NCBI RefSeq assembly: GCF_020009625.1
Contig: NZ_JAIHLP010000002.1
Coordinates: forward strand, 1,116,001 to 1,180,000
Length of the DNA: 64,000 nt
Origin: Leifsonia poae
GTDB taxonomy: Bacteria > Actinomycetota > Actinomycetes > Actinomycetales > Microbacteriaceae
Direction: 5' to 3'
How positions within the stretch are numbered: position 1 is the first letter of the stretch; each line of letters starts with the position of its first letter. A program made the position numbers and the translations under genes. Below, piece after piece: positions 51,827 to 60,471 of this stretch. The notes beneath the pieces are model-generated. The model saw only the letters and a list, made by a program, of their open reading frames with translations. It was not told the origin of the DNA and did not search any database.

Positions 51827-54800
51827 TCAGCGGGCGTGGGAGGCCCGGTAGACGGCTTCGGTGCGGGAGGCAGCGCCCACCTTCTTCAGAATGCTCGACA
51901 CGTGCACGCTCGCGGTCTTGGCGCTGATGTAGAGCTTCTCCCCGATCTGCTTGTTGCTGAGGCCCTGCTCGATGAGTGCGAGCACCTGGGCCTCGCGGTC
52001 GGTGAGTGCGCTTCCCGGCGCCCGTGACGGAGCATGCCGTACGAGGGCGGCATTGCCGTCGAGCTCGTCGACGGCATGCTCGATCAGCCCGAACCCGAGT
52101 ACGTGGGCACGTTCACGGCTTTCCGCCGCTGCCGTTTCGGCGCGGCCACGGTCCCCCGCGAGAACCAACGCCTCGGCCAGGCGGAGCAATGCGTAGGGGC
52201 GCAGATGGGCGGGGGCCAGGGGCGAGCAGGCCGCATCGACGGCCTCCTGCCAGGCGCGCACCAATTCGGCCGTATCGCGCGCTCCGGCCGAATCCCGCAC
52301 TCCGGCAGACGACTCGCCCGATACACCCTCGGGCTCGTCGCCCGCGGCCACGCCGGGCCCGATCGACTCCAACTCCGCCTCGATCAGGGGAGCCCAGACG
52401 GGATATGTCGGCCAGGCGGTCAGCCCGGCGAGGATGGCGCGAAGGGCGCCGGCCTCTGCGGCGATGGAGACCGGCGCATCCGTGGCGGCCGACCCCGGGG
52501 CGATCGACCGATTGTCGGCCGGAGTGGTGCCGCTTCTTCTCCTGTCGGCCAGAACGGCGAGGGTACGCGCAGCCACCGCCAGCAGCGGCAGGTCGTAGGC
52601 GGGGATCGAGCGCCACGATGGCGAGGTGATCACGCCGGCTTCGCTCCAGGCGCGTTCGGGGTCGCCGCGCGCGATCGAGAGTTCGGCGGCCACCCGGGCG
52701 AAGCCGAGGCGGGACTGCATCTCGATCTCGGCCTGAACCAGCATCGCGGGGCGCCAGCGCCGTGCCAGCTCCTCGGCACGGTCGATCTCGCCGCGCCAGA
52801 GGGTGAGCCAGAGTTTCATGCGCTGCAGGTGCACGCGGAACAGCGGCGGCGGATCGAGCGCAAGAGCGGGATCGAGCAGGCGTTCGGCGCGATCCAACTC
52901 GCCGAGTGCGAACAGCGGCTCCACCGTGTTGGACGACAGCATCACTCCGGAGGTTCGTTCGACCCCGTGGGCGCGGGCCTGCGCGGCTCCCGCCTCGGCG
53001 ATCGCGACCGCATCGCGGTAGCGGCCGAGCACGTTCATGGCGTCGGAGGCGTTGACCGAGTTGCGCAGGAGGGCGCCCGCCTCGCCTCCGGCGAGCTCGC
53101 GAGCCCGGTCGAGATCGGCGACCCCCTCCTCGATGTCGCCGCGATCGATGGAGGCGATGCCTCGCACGGTTCGCGCGATCGAGGCCCGCGCCGGGTCGGC
53201 GGCGCCCGCTTCGTCGATCGCGAGCGTGGACATCTCGATGGCCTCGTCGTACCGCGCCTCCAGCATCAGCCTGCCCGCCACCTCCGCGAGAAGCTGAGGT
53301 CGGAGCGCGTCACCCGGCTCGGGCAGCGCCAGCGCCTCCTGCAACAGCTCGACGGAGCCCGGCCGGCTGAGGTTCGCGAGATACTGCGCCTTGTCGCGAA
53401 GCAGCCGGGCCCGTCGCGCGGGCGGGAGCCCACCCGCGTCGGCCAGCGCAACATTCACCAGGGCGAGTGCGCGTTCGTTGTCGCCCGCGTTGCGCAGAGC
53501 GGATGCCGTGCTCGAGAGCAGCTCGGTGTGGCTGCGCCCCGCGATCGCTTCGGCGTCGTGCACCTGATCCCAGAGTTCGAGCGCGCGATCGCCCATTTCG
53601 GCCGCCGTGCGATAGGCGTAAGAGACCCGTGCCTCTTCCATCGCCTCCAGCGTGGCGGTGAAGGCTCGCCGCAGATCGTGCGCCGCCATCCAGTGGGAGG
53701 AGATCTGGCTCGCCGACCGCTCGCGCCGATCGCCCGGCTCGTGATTCTCCTGCTCCTGTTCCAGCGCCAGCGCGTAGCGCGTGTGGAAGCGGGTGCGCTC
53801 CCCCGGCAGCAGGTCGGCGTGGATCGCCTCGCGCACCAACGCATGGCGGAACGTGTATTCCGTGCTGTCGGCGCTGAGCACATTGGCCACGACGGCCTCA
53901 CGGGCGGCCTCATCCAGTTCGTCGGCTGTTCCCTCGAAGACGGTCGCGAGCAAGGCGTGGTCGACGCACACTCCCCCGGCCGAAATCAGCCGGAGCAGGC
54001 GCTGCGCGGCTTCGCTGAGCCGTTCGTAGCGGGCGAGAAGCAGCTCGCGCAGTGTCTCTGGCAGGTCTTCTCCGGTGCCCAGATCGTCGATACCCACCAG
54101 CTCTTCGACGAAGAACGGCACCCCCTCGCTCAGGCGATACACCCGGTCGACGGTGTCGGCATCCGGCGTGCAGCCGAGGATGCGCTCGACCTGAACAGCC
54201 ACCTGGTCACGGGCCAGCCGCGCAAGCTCCCACCGGGTGACCCGGCGCGTGCGATCGAGCTCGGGAAGGTAGGAGCGCAGCGGATGCCCGCGAAGCACCT
54301 CGTCGCTGCGATAGCTCAACACGAGCAGCACGCGGCCGGCGGCCAGCATTCTCACCACGAACCGGATCAGTTCGAGCGTGGCCGTGTCGGCCCAGTGCAG
54401 ATCTTCGATCACGATCACGAGCGGCCGCACCGTCGAGACGTTCTCCAGCAGCACGGTCACCAGCTCGTAGAGACGGTCGGCGCCCGTTCGCGCCGGCATC
54501 CCTTCGGCGGCGCTCAGCTCGGGCAGCAGCACGGAGAGCGCTCCGGCCCCGGGACCGGCCGCCGCGATCACCTCGTCGCGGCCGAGCGTGTCGATCAACT
54601 GACGCAGCACGCCGGTGAACGGCGCGTACGGCGCCCCGCCTGTGCCCAGATCCACGCTCCGGCCCGAGACCACGATCGCCGAGCGCACCGCTTCGGCACG
54701 GAACTCGTCGAGCAGCCGGGTCTTGCCGATACCCGCCTCGCCGCCGATGACGGCCGCCCGCGGCTGCCCCGCGGCGACCGCCTCGAGCTCTTCGCGCAGC

Positions 54801-54856
54801 GCCGCGAGATCGGACTCCCGCCCGATCATCGCAGGGCTCGACGCCGGTGATCGCAT
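51827..54856 (-). CDS. Second large ATPase LuxR-type (LAL) regulator
   Basis: A 1009-residue LAL regulator. The ATPase has GGEAGIGKTRLLDEF near residue 38 and Walker B LVIVIEDLHWADTATL near 140. About 500 residues of TPR-like helices follow. The C-terminal LuxR domain has LTDREAQVLALIEQGLSNKQIGE and SAKTASVHVSSILKKVG near 945-1000. ATG 54856 places the start just before the ATPase (GRESDLAALREEL); upstream in-frame codons read into Pro/Arg-rich sequence. It converges with the DksA-like gene, and no adjacent operon suggests its target. Confidence 0.92.
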   Translation of the reverse strand: MRSPASSPAMIGRESDLAALREELEAVAAGQPRAAVIGGEAGIGKTRLLDEFRAEAVRSAIVVSGRSVDLGTGGAPYAPFTGVLRQLIDTLGRDEVIAAAGPGAGALSVLLPELSAAEGMPARTGADRLYELVTVLLENVSTVRPLVIVIEDLHWADTATLELIRFVVRMLAAGRVLLVLSYRSDEVLRGHPLRSYLPELDRTRRVTRWELARLARDQVAVQVERILGCTPDADTVDRVYRLSEGVPFFVEELVGIDDLGTGEDLPETLRELLLARYERLSEAAQRLLRLISAGGVCVDHALLATVFEGTADELDEAAREAVVANVLSADSTEYTFRHALVREAIHADLLPGERTRFHTRYALALEQEQENHEPGDRRERSASQISSHWMAAHDLRRAFTATLEAMEEARVSYAYRTAAEMGDRALELWDQVHDAEAIAGRSHTELLSSTASALRNAGDNERALALVNVALADAGGLPPARRARLLRDKAQYLANLSRPGSVELLQEALALPEPGDALRPQLLAEVAGRLMLEARYDEAIEMSTLAIDEAGAADPARASIARTVRGIASIDRGDIEEGVADLDRARELAGGEAGALLRNSVNASDAMNVLGRYRDAVAIAEAGAAQARAHGVERTSGVMLSSNTVEPLFALGELDRAERLLDPALALDPPPLFRVHLQRMKLWLTLWRGEIDRAEELARRWRPAMLVQAEIEMQSRLGFARVAAELSIARGDPERAWSEAGVITSPSWRSIPAYDLPLLAVAARTLAVLADRRRSGTTPADNRSIAPGSAATDAPVSIAAEAGALRAILAGLTAWPTYPVWAPLIEAELESIGPGVAAGDEPEGVSGESSAGVRDSAGARDTAELVRAWQEAVDAACSPLAPAHLRPYALLRLAEALVLAGDRGRAETAAAESRERAHVLGFGLIEHAVDELDGNAALVRHAPSRAPGSALTDREAQVLALIEQGLSNKQIGEKLYISAKTASVHVSSILKKVGAASRTEAVYRASHAR

Positions 54857-54930
54857 AGCCTCATCGTGCCACGATCCGCCGACATCCCGGCCCGGTCCGG
54901 CGGCTCTGTCCGCCGTCGGCGGAATCGGCC

Positions 54931-55251
54931 TCAGCACCCGGCCGGTTGCAGCTCCCGGGAGGCCTCGGGCGACTGCTCGCGCTCCTCGGCGGGCCGCTCT
55001 CCGGTCGGCACCGATTCCGCCGCGTGGGCCGCCGCCGCGCGCACCCGTGCGTCACGAGCCACCGCTGCGCGGGCCGCCGCCCGAGCAGCGAGCCGTGCTG
55101 CATCGCGGTCCAGATTCTCCTCGCGGATCCTCCGCGCCCGCTCGATCTCCGTGGCGCGCCGGTCCGCCTCCGCCGACGTGATCCGGCCGATCGCGAATTC
55201 CTCTGACAACAACATTCTCGTCCCCGTCCGCTTCTTCTTCCGTTCCTCCAC
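54931..55251 (-). CDS. Ala/Arg/Glu-rich helical hypothetical protein
   Basis: A 106-residue protein (from GTG 55251; ATG 55215 is an alternative). The segment LSEEFAIGRITSAEADRRAT resembles short predicted SHOCT-like or coiled-coil regions, followed by heptad-rich ERARRIREENLDRDAARLAARAAARAA and an acidic tail. No domain or membrane segment is clear. It is upstream of the LuxR ATPase gene in the same direction, 75 nt away. It could be a small regulator or a spurious frame in GC-rich DNA; I lean to real because of the heptad pattern and codon bias. Confidence 0.45.
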   Translation of the reverse strand: MEERKKKRTGTRMLLSEEFAIGRITSAEADRRATEIERARRIREENLDRDAARLAARAAARAAVARDARVRAAAAHAAESVPTGERPAEEREQSPEASRELQPAGC

Positions 55252-55261
55252 ACTCGTCGCT

Positions 55262-55414
55262 AAGGCACCCCCGACACATCGGGAAGATGCCCTATCTTCG
55301 GGCGGCGGAAAGCAGAACTCCGGGTGCCTTCTATCAGGAACTGACGCCTCAGAAGCGCCGCAGAGTCCCCTATTCAGGACTCACCGGCCGCCACCCGCCG
55401 ACGACGCCTGAATA
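55262..55414. repeat. Cluster of inverted repeats in an intergenic region
   Basis: Three stems lie in the 240-nt gap between a hypothetical gene and the MFS gene. AAGGCACCC (55262-55270) pairs with GGGTGCCTT (55322-55330) around an inner GAAGAT/ATCTTC hairpin. GAGTCC pairs with GGACTC near 55363-55382. TATTCAGG (55371-55378) pairs with CCTGAATA (55407-55414). The last two overlap and cannot form together. They may act as terminators for the MFS unit or as an attenuator; no gene is seen. Confidence 0.5.
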
Positions 55415-55492
55415 AAGGTGGCTGCTATCGAGTGACCGCTCGGCGCTGGCCGGCTCCCTTCCGCCTCCCGGGATCGGTCGAAGGCGCGGGGT

Positions 55493-56947
55493 CTACCGAT
55501 CCGCCGGAAGCGGGGCGGCCCTGCCTGAGCGCCGGGGCGGCCGGATGTTCTCCCCGGCGGCCGGGGACAGCCGCAGCGCCTCGATCACCGACCCGAGCGC
55601 CACCAGGGCGATGAGCACGAACGCCACCCGGTACGCCCCGGCCACATCGTCCTGCCCGATCAGAGAGGCCAGCGGAGCCCCGAAACGGAGGGCGATGGCA
55701 CCGACAGCGACGCCCAACCCGGCGGCGATCTGCTGCACGGTGGAGGCGAGCGTGTTCGCGCCGGTCATCTCGGCCGAAGGGATGTCGGCGAACGCGATCG
55801 TGTTGTACGCCGTGAACCCGGTGGAGCGGGTCATCCCACTCACCACGAGCAGCGCCACGATCAGGGCGATGGGCGTGAGCGGCGCGATGAACGCCGCGAG
55901 AAGCATGGTGACGACTGCTCCGATGGTGGAGCCGATGAGAACCCGCCGGAAACCCCAGCGGGTGAGCATCGGCGTCGTCGCCGGCTTGATGACGAGGTTG
56001 CCGACGAACAGCGCGAGGACGACCGCGCCCGCCTGCACCGGCGACCAGCCGAGCGCATCCTGGAAGAACAGCGGCAGCAGGAACGGCACCGCCGAGATGG
56101 TCAGCCGGAACAGCGAGCCGCCCGCGTGCGTCACCCGGAATGTCTCGACCCGGAACGCACGCAGATCGAGCAGCGGATGCGCGGTGCGGCCGAAGTGCCA
56201 GAGGGCCGCAGCGGTGAGCACCGCGCCTGCCACCCCGGAGACGATCGTGGCCGCCAGGGGCGCCGACGGGGCGGCGAGCAGAGCGCCGAAGACGACGATG
56301 CCGCCCACACCGGTGAAGGTGAGCACGAATCCGACCCAATCGAGCGGTGCACGCGTGCGTTCGATATCGGTCGGGGTGAGCCGCAGCGCGGCCACGAACG
56401 CGACGACGCCGAGCGGGATGTTCAGCAGGAAGATCCAGTGCCAGCTGGCGTAGGTCACGAGCAGTCCGCCGATGAGGGGGGCGACGATGGGGGCGGCGAG
56501 AGCCGGCCAGGTGAGCCAGGCGATGGCTCGCACGAGGCCGCTCTTGTCGGTCACCCGCAGCACGGCCAGGCGCCCCACCGGCACCATCATGGCGCCACCG
56601 GCCCCCTGCAGGATGCGCATCGCGGTCAATTGGGCGAGGTCGCCGCTGGCCGCGCACAGGGCCGACGCGACAGTGAACACCACGATCGCGCCGGCGAAGA
56701 CCGTGCGCGCGCCGAGCCGCTGGGTCAGCCAGCCCGAGATCGGGATGAGGACGGCGAGCGTCACCAGATAGGCCGTGATCGCCACCCCGACCGTCGCCGA
56801 GTCGATCCCGTAGTCGCGACCGATGGTCGGCGCCGCCGTGGCGAGGATCGTGCCGTCGAGGTTCTCCATGAAGAACGTGCCGGCCACGAGCAGGGTCAGC
56901 GCGAGATGTCGCCGCTCGCTCCCCGACCCCACCGATCGCTCGCTCAC
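55493..56947 (-). CDS. MFS transporter, DHA2-type (14 helices)
   Basis: A 484-residue drug:H+ antiporter-like protein with 14 predicted helices. Motif A-like GWLTQRLGARTVFAGAI lies near residue 72. Motif C-like WPALAAPIVAPLIGGLL lies near 150. Family features are MENLDGTILATAAPTIG in helix 1 and RILQGAGGAMMVPVGR near 112. The substrate is unknown. The ATG overlaps the methyltransferase gene stop (ATGA), so the two are coupled. Confidence 0.92.
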   Translation of the reverse strand: MSERSVGSGSERRHLALTLLVAGTFFMENLDGTILATAAPTIGRDYGIDSATVGVAITAYLVTLAVLIPISGWLTQRLGARTVFAGAIVVFTVASALCAASGDLAQLTAMRILQGAGGAMMVPVGRLAVLRVTDKSGLVRAIAWLTWPALAAPIVAPLIGGLLVTYASWHWIFLLNIPLGVVAFVAALRLTPTDIERTRAPLDWVGFVLTFTGVGGIVVFGALLAAPSAPLAATIVSGVAGAVLTAAALWHFGRTAHPLLDLRAFRVETFRVTHAGGSLFRLTISAVPFLLPLFFQDALGWSPVQAGAVVLALFVGNLVIKPATTPMLTRWGFRRVLIGSTIGAVVTMLLAAFIAPLTPIALIVALLVVSGMTRSTGFTAYNTIAFADIPSAEMTGANTLASTVQQIAAGLGVAVGAIALRFGAPLASLIGQDDVAGAYRVAFVLIALVALGSVIEALRLSPAAGENIRPPRRSGRAAPLPADR

Positions 56948-58479
56948 GCCGGGCTCAGGAAGCCGTCGACGACGAGCGCACGCACCATCGGCAGCAGTTC
57001 GGCAGCGAGCGCCGTCTCGTCCACCTCGAGCAGCTGCGCGAGCGCAGCGACGATGGCTCCGACGGTCAGCTCGCCGTCGCAGGCGCCGACCAGGGCGATC
57101 AGCGCCGCATCCCCCTGGATCGTGCGGCCGAATCCACCGCCCTGCCTCAGCAGCATCGCAGTGGGTCCATCGTCTCCCGGCCAGGAGTGCCGCTCCTCGG
57201 TCACGTCGCCGGCGACGACGAACCGGGTGGCGGTGAGCCGGGCATCGTCGACCTCAACCTGCCAGTCGTGCGCCCGCAGACTGTCACCGATGTTCACGCC
57301 GAGACCCGACTCGTTCGCCCCGAGGCTGCCATGCAGTCGCTCCAACCGCCGCAGCGTGGGAGCGCCGGATGCGGGGCGCCGCAACAGCACGTAGCCGAAT
57401 CCGACCGAGTCGACACCGCGCTGGTCGAAGTCGGTGAGCCACGCGTCGTAGAGACGGTCGAACTCGGCCGTGCCGGCGCGCGTGCCGCCATCGCGGATCC
57501 ACGTCTCGGCGTAGCGTGCGGCGTCTTCGACGTCGCGTTCGACGATCCACGCGTCGAGGGCGGTCGTGGTCGAGTCGAGCCAGTCGGCCACTCGGTCGAA
57601 CGCATCCGGCACCGAGTGACGGCGGTACTCCCAATTCGCGAGGAGCTGGGCGACACCACCGGAGGTCAGATGCTCGCCCGCCCCGCGTATGACCGCCTCC
57701 ACCAGTGCGTCCCCCACAAGCCCGCCGTCCCGGTACTCGTACTCCGGAACGCCGTCGCCCCGCGGGGTGATGACGAACGGCGGATTGGAGACGATGTGGT
57801 CGAACCGTTCCCCCGCGACCGGCTCGAACAGACTGCCGAGCCGGAACTCGATGGAGTCGATCCCGTTGAGTTCGGCGTTGAGCGCGGCGAGACGCAGGGC
57901 GCGGGCGGAGATGTCTGTGGCGACGACCCGGCTCGCGTGGCGGGCGGCGTGCATCGCCTGGATGCCGCATCCCGTTCCGAGGTCGAGCGCCCGCTCCACC
58001 GGTGCCTGAAGCATGAGACCACTGAGCGTCATGGAGGCCCCGCCGACGCCGAGCACGTGGTCCACCGGGAGCGCCCCGCCGAGCGCGAGCTCGCCGAGGT
58101 CGGAGACGATCCACCACTCGGCGGCACCGAGCGCGTCCACGAAACTGTAGGGTCGCAGGTCGACGGCGGGCTCGACCGTGCTTCCGGCCGCACGAACCAG
58201 CGCGAGTTCTTCCGCCCCGACGGTGCCGAGTGTCGGCAGCGCCCGCCCGAGATCCTCGGCCTCCACGGCCCGACCGAGCACGAACAGCTCGGCGAGGGTC
58301 GCCAGTGGCGTCGCAGCAGACCGCGCCCGCTGCGCCGCAAGCGCACGCAGGGCCGGGATGCGCTGCCCCCGATGCAGCGCCTCGGCCCCAACGGTGCCCC
58401 ACAGAGCGGTGAGGGCGGGAACGGTGAACCCCGCGGCACGCAGATCGGCGCGGAGGGCGGTGAGGAGAGAAGAGGTCAC
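56944..58479 (-). CDS. SAM-dependent methyltransferase (DUF7059/HemK-like NPPF type)
   Basis: A 511-residue protein. Residues 1-140 form a helical N-terminal domain. A class I methyltransferase core follows, with ALDLGTGCGIQAMHAARHA near 155 and the NPPF motif in HIVSNPPFVITPRGDG near 230, which marks N- or O-methylation of protein or nucleic-acid targets. A C-terminal winged-helix-like region lies at 420-511 (TVGAIVAALAQLLEVDETAL). GTG 58479 fits the divergent arrangement with acyP; TTGAAT is 6 nt upstream. Coupled to the MFS gene downstream. Confidence 0.88.
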   Translation of the reverse strand: MTSSLLTALRADLRAAGFTVPALTALWGTVGAEALHRGQRIPALRALAAQRARSAATPLATLAELFVLGRAVEAEDLGRALPTLGTVGAEELALVRAAGSTVEPAVDLRPYSFVDALGAAEWWIVSDLGELALGGALPVDHVLGVGGASMTLSGLMLQAPVERALDLGTGCGIQAMHAARHASRVVATDISARALRLAALNAELNGIDSIEFRLGSLFEPVAGERFDHIVSNPPFVITPRGDGVPEYEYRDGGLVGDALVEAVIRGAGEHLTSGGVAQLLANWEYRRHSVPDAFDRVADWLDSTTTALDAWIVERDVEDAARYAETWIRDGGTRAGTAEFDRLYDAWLTDFDQRGVDSVGFGYVLLRRPASGAPTLRRLERLHGSLGANESGLGVNIGDSLRAHDWQVEVDDARLTATRFVVAGDVTEERHSWPGDDGPTAMLLRQGGGFGRTIQGDAALIALVGACDGELTVGAIVAALAQLLEVDETALAAELLPMVRALVVDGFLSPA

Positions 58480-58548
58480 CGACCCATTCAAACGCACCCG
58501 CGCCGCGTTCGAACCGCACACATCCGTCGGTCGGGGCAGAATGGGGCG

Positions 58549-58824
58549 ATGATCCGCAGGAACGCGATCGTCGAGGGACGTGTGCAGGGTGTCGGCTTCC
58601 GCTGGGGCGCCCAGGACGCCGCTCACCGGCTCGGGGTGGCCGGGTTCGCCCGCAACCTGCCCGACGGAACGGTCGAAGTGGAGGTCGAGGGCGAACCCGA
58701 CCGGGTCGAACGGATGCTCGCCTGGCTGCGGCACGGTCCGCCCGGTTCCCAGGTCGACCGGGTGATCGTGACTGAACGGCCGCCGGTCGGCGATGCCGGA
58801 TTCCGCATCCGCGCGACAGAATAG
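58549..58824 (+). CDS. acyP: Acylphosphatase
   Basis: A 91-residue acylphosphatase that hydrolyses carboxyl-phosphate bonds. The phosphate loop EGRVQGVGFRWG contains the catalytic Arg18, and the second residue Asn36 lies in FARNLPDGTVEVEVEG. ATG 58549 is 6 nt after CAGAAT. It is divergent from the methyltransferase gene, 69 nt away, and its stop lies 4 nt before the pabC start. Confidence 0.95.
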   Translation: MIRRNAIVEGRVQGVGFRWGAQDAAHRLGVAGFARNLPDGTVEVEVEGEPDRVERMLAWLRHGPPGSQVDRVIVTERPPVGDAGFRIRATE

Positions 58825-58828
58825 GGGC

Positions 58829-59731
58829 ATGACTCGTGCAACGCTGCTCACCATCACCGCCCCGGCCGTCGGGGCCGCCGACGCCGCCCCATCCGGCTCG
58901 CTCGGGTTCGCCGCGGCCGACCCGGATGCGCCCCAGGTTCTGCTGACGGATCTCGGCCTCACCCGAGGCGACGGCGTCTTCGAGACGATCAGCGTCGTCG
59001 ACGCACATCCGCAGGCCCTCGAACCGCATCTGCTGAGGCTGGCGCATTCAGCCGCTCTGCTCGACCTCGCCGAGCCCGACCTCGCGGTGTGGCGCCTCGC
59101 CGTCCTCTCCGGAATCGAGGCGTTCCACCTCGAGCACGGTCACAACCGCGAACTCTACGCGAAACTCATCCTCACCCGGGGAGCGGAGGGCACCGGACAG
59201 CCGAGCGGGTGGGTGTACGTGGCCGATGCGGAAGACTTCGGCCCCGCCCGCCGCGGCATCCGGGTCGTCACGCTCGACCGCGGCTACCGCCACGACGTCG
59301 CCGAGACTTCGCCCTGGCTTCTGGCCGGCGCGAAGACCCTCTCCTACGCAACGAACCGGGCCGCGCTGCGCGAGGCCGCCCGGCGGGGCGCCGACGACGT
59401 GGTGTTCGTCAGCTCCGACGGTTTCGCCCTCGAAGGGCCGACCTCGAATGTGATCGTGCTCGACGGGCATACCGTGCGAACGCCCCAGACCGATCAGGGC
59501 ATCCTCGCGGGCACCACCCAGGCGAGCGTCTTCGAGTTCTTCGAACAGCAGGGCTTCCGAACGTCGTACGAGCGCATCCCCGCCGACGCGTTGACACGCG
59601 CCGACGCCCTCTGGCTGGTGTCGAGCGTGCGCCAGGCCGCGCCCGTGACCCACCTCGACGGCCAGGAGTTCCCGGTGGATGCGCCCCTGAGCGATGCGCT
59701 CAACGAGTTCCTCCTCTCGCGCACAAGCTGA
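58829..59731 (+). CDS. pabC: Aminodeoxychorismate lyase (class IV aminotransferase fold)
   Basis: Releases p-aminobenzoate and pyruvate from 4-amino-4-deoxychorismate in folate synthesis. The 300-residue PLP protein has GDGVFETISVVDAHPQALEPHLLRL near residue 50. The Schiff-base Lys is in LAGAKTLSYATNR, and the conserved Glu in FALEGPTSNVIVL. ATG 58829 also lies 6 nt after a CAGAAT sequence, inside the end of acyP. A branched-chain or D-amino-acid transaminase is the alternative. It may be co-transcribed with acyP. Confidence 0.85.
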   Translation: MTRATLLTITAPAVGAADAAPSGSLGFAAADPDAPQVLLTDLGLTRGDGVFETISVVDAHPQALEPHLLRLAHSAALLDLAEPDLAVWRLAVLSGIEAFHLEHGHNRELYAKLILTRGAEGTGQPSGWVYVADAEDFGPARRGIRVVTLDRGYRHDVAETSPWLLAGAKTLSYATNRAALREAARRGADDVVFVSSDGFALEGPTSNVIVLDGHTVRTPQTDQGILAGTTQASVFEFFEQQGFRTSYERIPADALTRADALWLVSSVRQAAPVTHLDGQEFPVDAPLSDALNEFLLSRTS

Positions 59732-59839
59732 TCCCGGCCGGTGGGACACTGCTTCCAGCCCGCCGCGCGCGCATCGTAGGCTGGACCAATCGACAGAGAG
59801 AGGCCACCGGTCACGACGCGCAAGGGAGGCACGATCAGG

Positions 59840-60172
59840 ATGGACGACGTGCCCACCAGCATCGAGTTACTGCGGCAGCACGCCCGAGACGAACTCTCCG
59901 CGATCATCGAGTTCCGTTGCCGCGCCGGCGAAGATCCGTGGCACTTCATTCCCGACCTGCCGAGCGTCGACGAGCAGGTCGTCATCGGGCTGCGCCTGGC
60001 GGCGATCGATCAATTCGACCTCGCGGACGAGCAGGCGCGGGCGCACCACCCCGCGGCCGGCCGCGAAACCTTCGAACGCTTCGAGTACGGCGTACTTCGC
60101 CGGATCGCCCTGGAGCACCCCGAATTGAGCGAGGCCGTCTGGGGCCTGCTCGATCGCGTCGACCGCATCTGA
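59840..60172 (+). CDS. Small acidic hypothetical protein
   Basis: A 110-residue, mostly helical, acidic cytoplasmic protein (MDDVPTSIELLRQHARDEL; VDEQVVIGLRLAAIDQFDLADE). No Cys, signal peptide or known motif is visible. A TAGGCT box near 59776 gives a plausible promoter with a 50-nt leader, and GGGAGG lies upstream of the ATG. Function unknown. A 17-nt tandem repeat lies just downstream. Confidence 0.6.
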   Translation: MDDVPTSIELLRQHARDELSAIIEFRCRAGEDPWHFIPDLPSVDEQVVIGLRLAAIDQFDLADEQARAHHPAAGRETFERFEYGVLRRIALEHPELSEAVWGLLDRVDRI

Positions 60173-60206
60173 GTATCTGAGCACGCGGTTCAGGCCGTGC
60201 GGTCCC

Positions 60207-60265
60207 GAGCGCCCGGCGTCAGCGAGCGCCCGGCGTCAGCGAGCGCCCGGCGTCAGCGAGCGCCG
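60207..60265. repeat. 17-nt tandem repeat, 3.5 copies
   Basis: GAGCGCCCGGCGTCAGC is repeated exactly at 60207, 60224 and 60241, with an 8-nt partial copy from 60258. It is intergenic, 35 nt after the stop of the small acidic protein gene. Perfect identity of copies indicates recent slippage or a variable-number locus. Confidence 0.95.
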
Positions 60266-60291
60266 AAATGCATTTGTAGGATCTGAGCATA

Positions 60292-60320
60292 TTCAATTTC
60301 ACATGTCACTCCCTTAGGCT
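60292..60320 (+). promoter_or_regulatory. Candidate promoter of the DUF1023/lipoprotein unit
   Basis: TTCAAT (60292-60297) and TAGGCT (60315-60320) are spaced by 17 nt. Transcription would start near 60327, 31 nt before the first ATG. The stretch 60270-60330 is clearly AT-richer than its surroundings, typical of promoter DNA in a high-GC genome. Confidence 0.5.
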
Positions 60321-60357
60321 GAATCTGTTCGATCGTTCTTCCGGGGGGGAAATCGTC

Positions 60358-60471
60358 ATGACAGGTCCAGCGGTGCACGATTCAACGGCCCGTCCCGGCG
60401 CTCCGGGCGCACGTTGCGCTCCGGTGAGGCCACGACGCTCCCCTACCGTCCGACCCCTCCGATCGCGATGA
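60358..60471 (+). CDS. Candidate 37-residue leader ORF overlapping the DUF1023 start
   Basis: ATG 60358 follows a run of seven G residues at 8-nt spacing and opens a 37-codon frame rich in Arg, Pro and Ala. Its TGA overlaps the ATG of the DUF1023 gene (60468) as ATGA. Translation of the leader would therefore load ribosomes on the main gene, whose own start has no ribosome-binding site. It may be a coupling leader rather than a functional peptide; a frameshifted true N-terminus is the alternative. Confidence 0.4.
   Translation: MTGPAVHDSTARPGAPGARCAPVRPRRSPTVRPLRSR

Noticed and set aside
57187..58824. A 545-codon plus-strand frame ending in acyP
   Set aside because: Only the last 92 codons (from 58549) are coding, as shown by the acylphosphatase motifs; the remainder is antisense to the methyltransferase.
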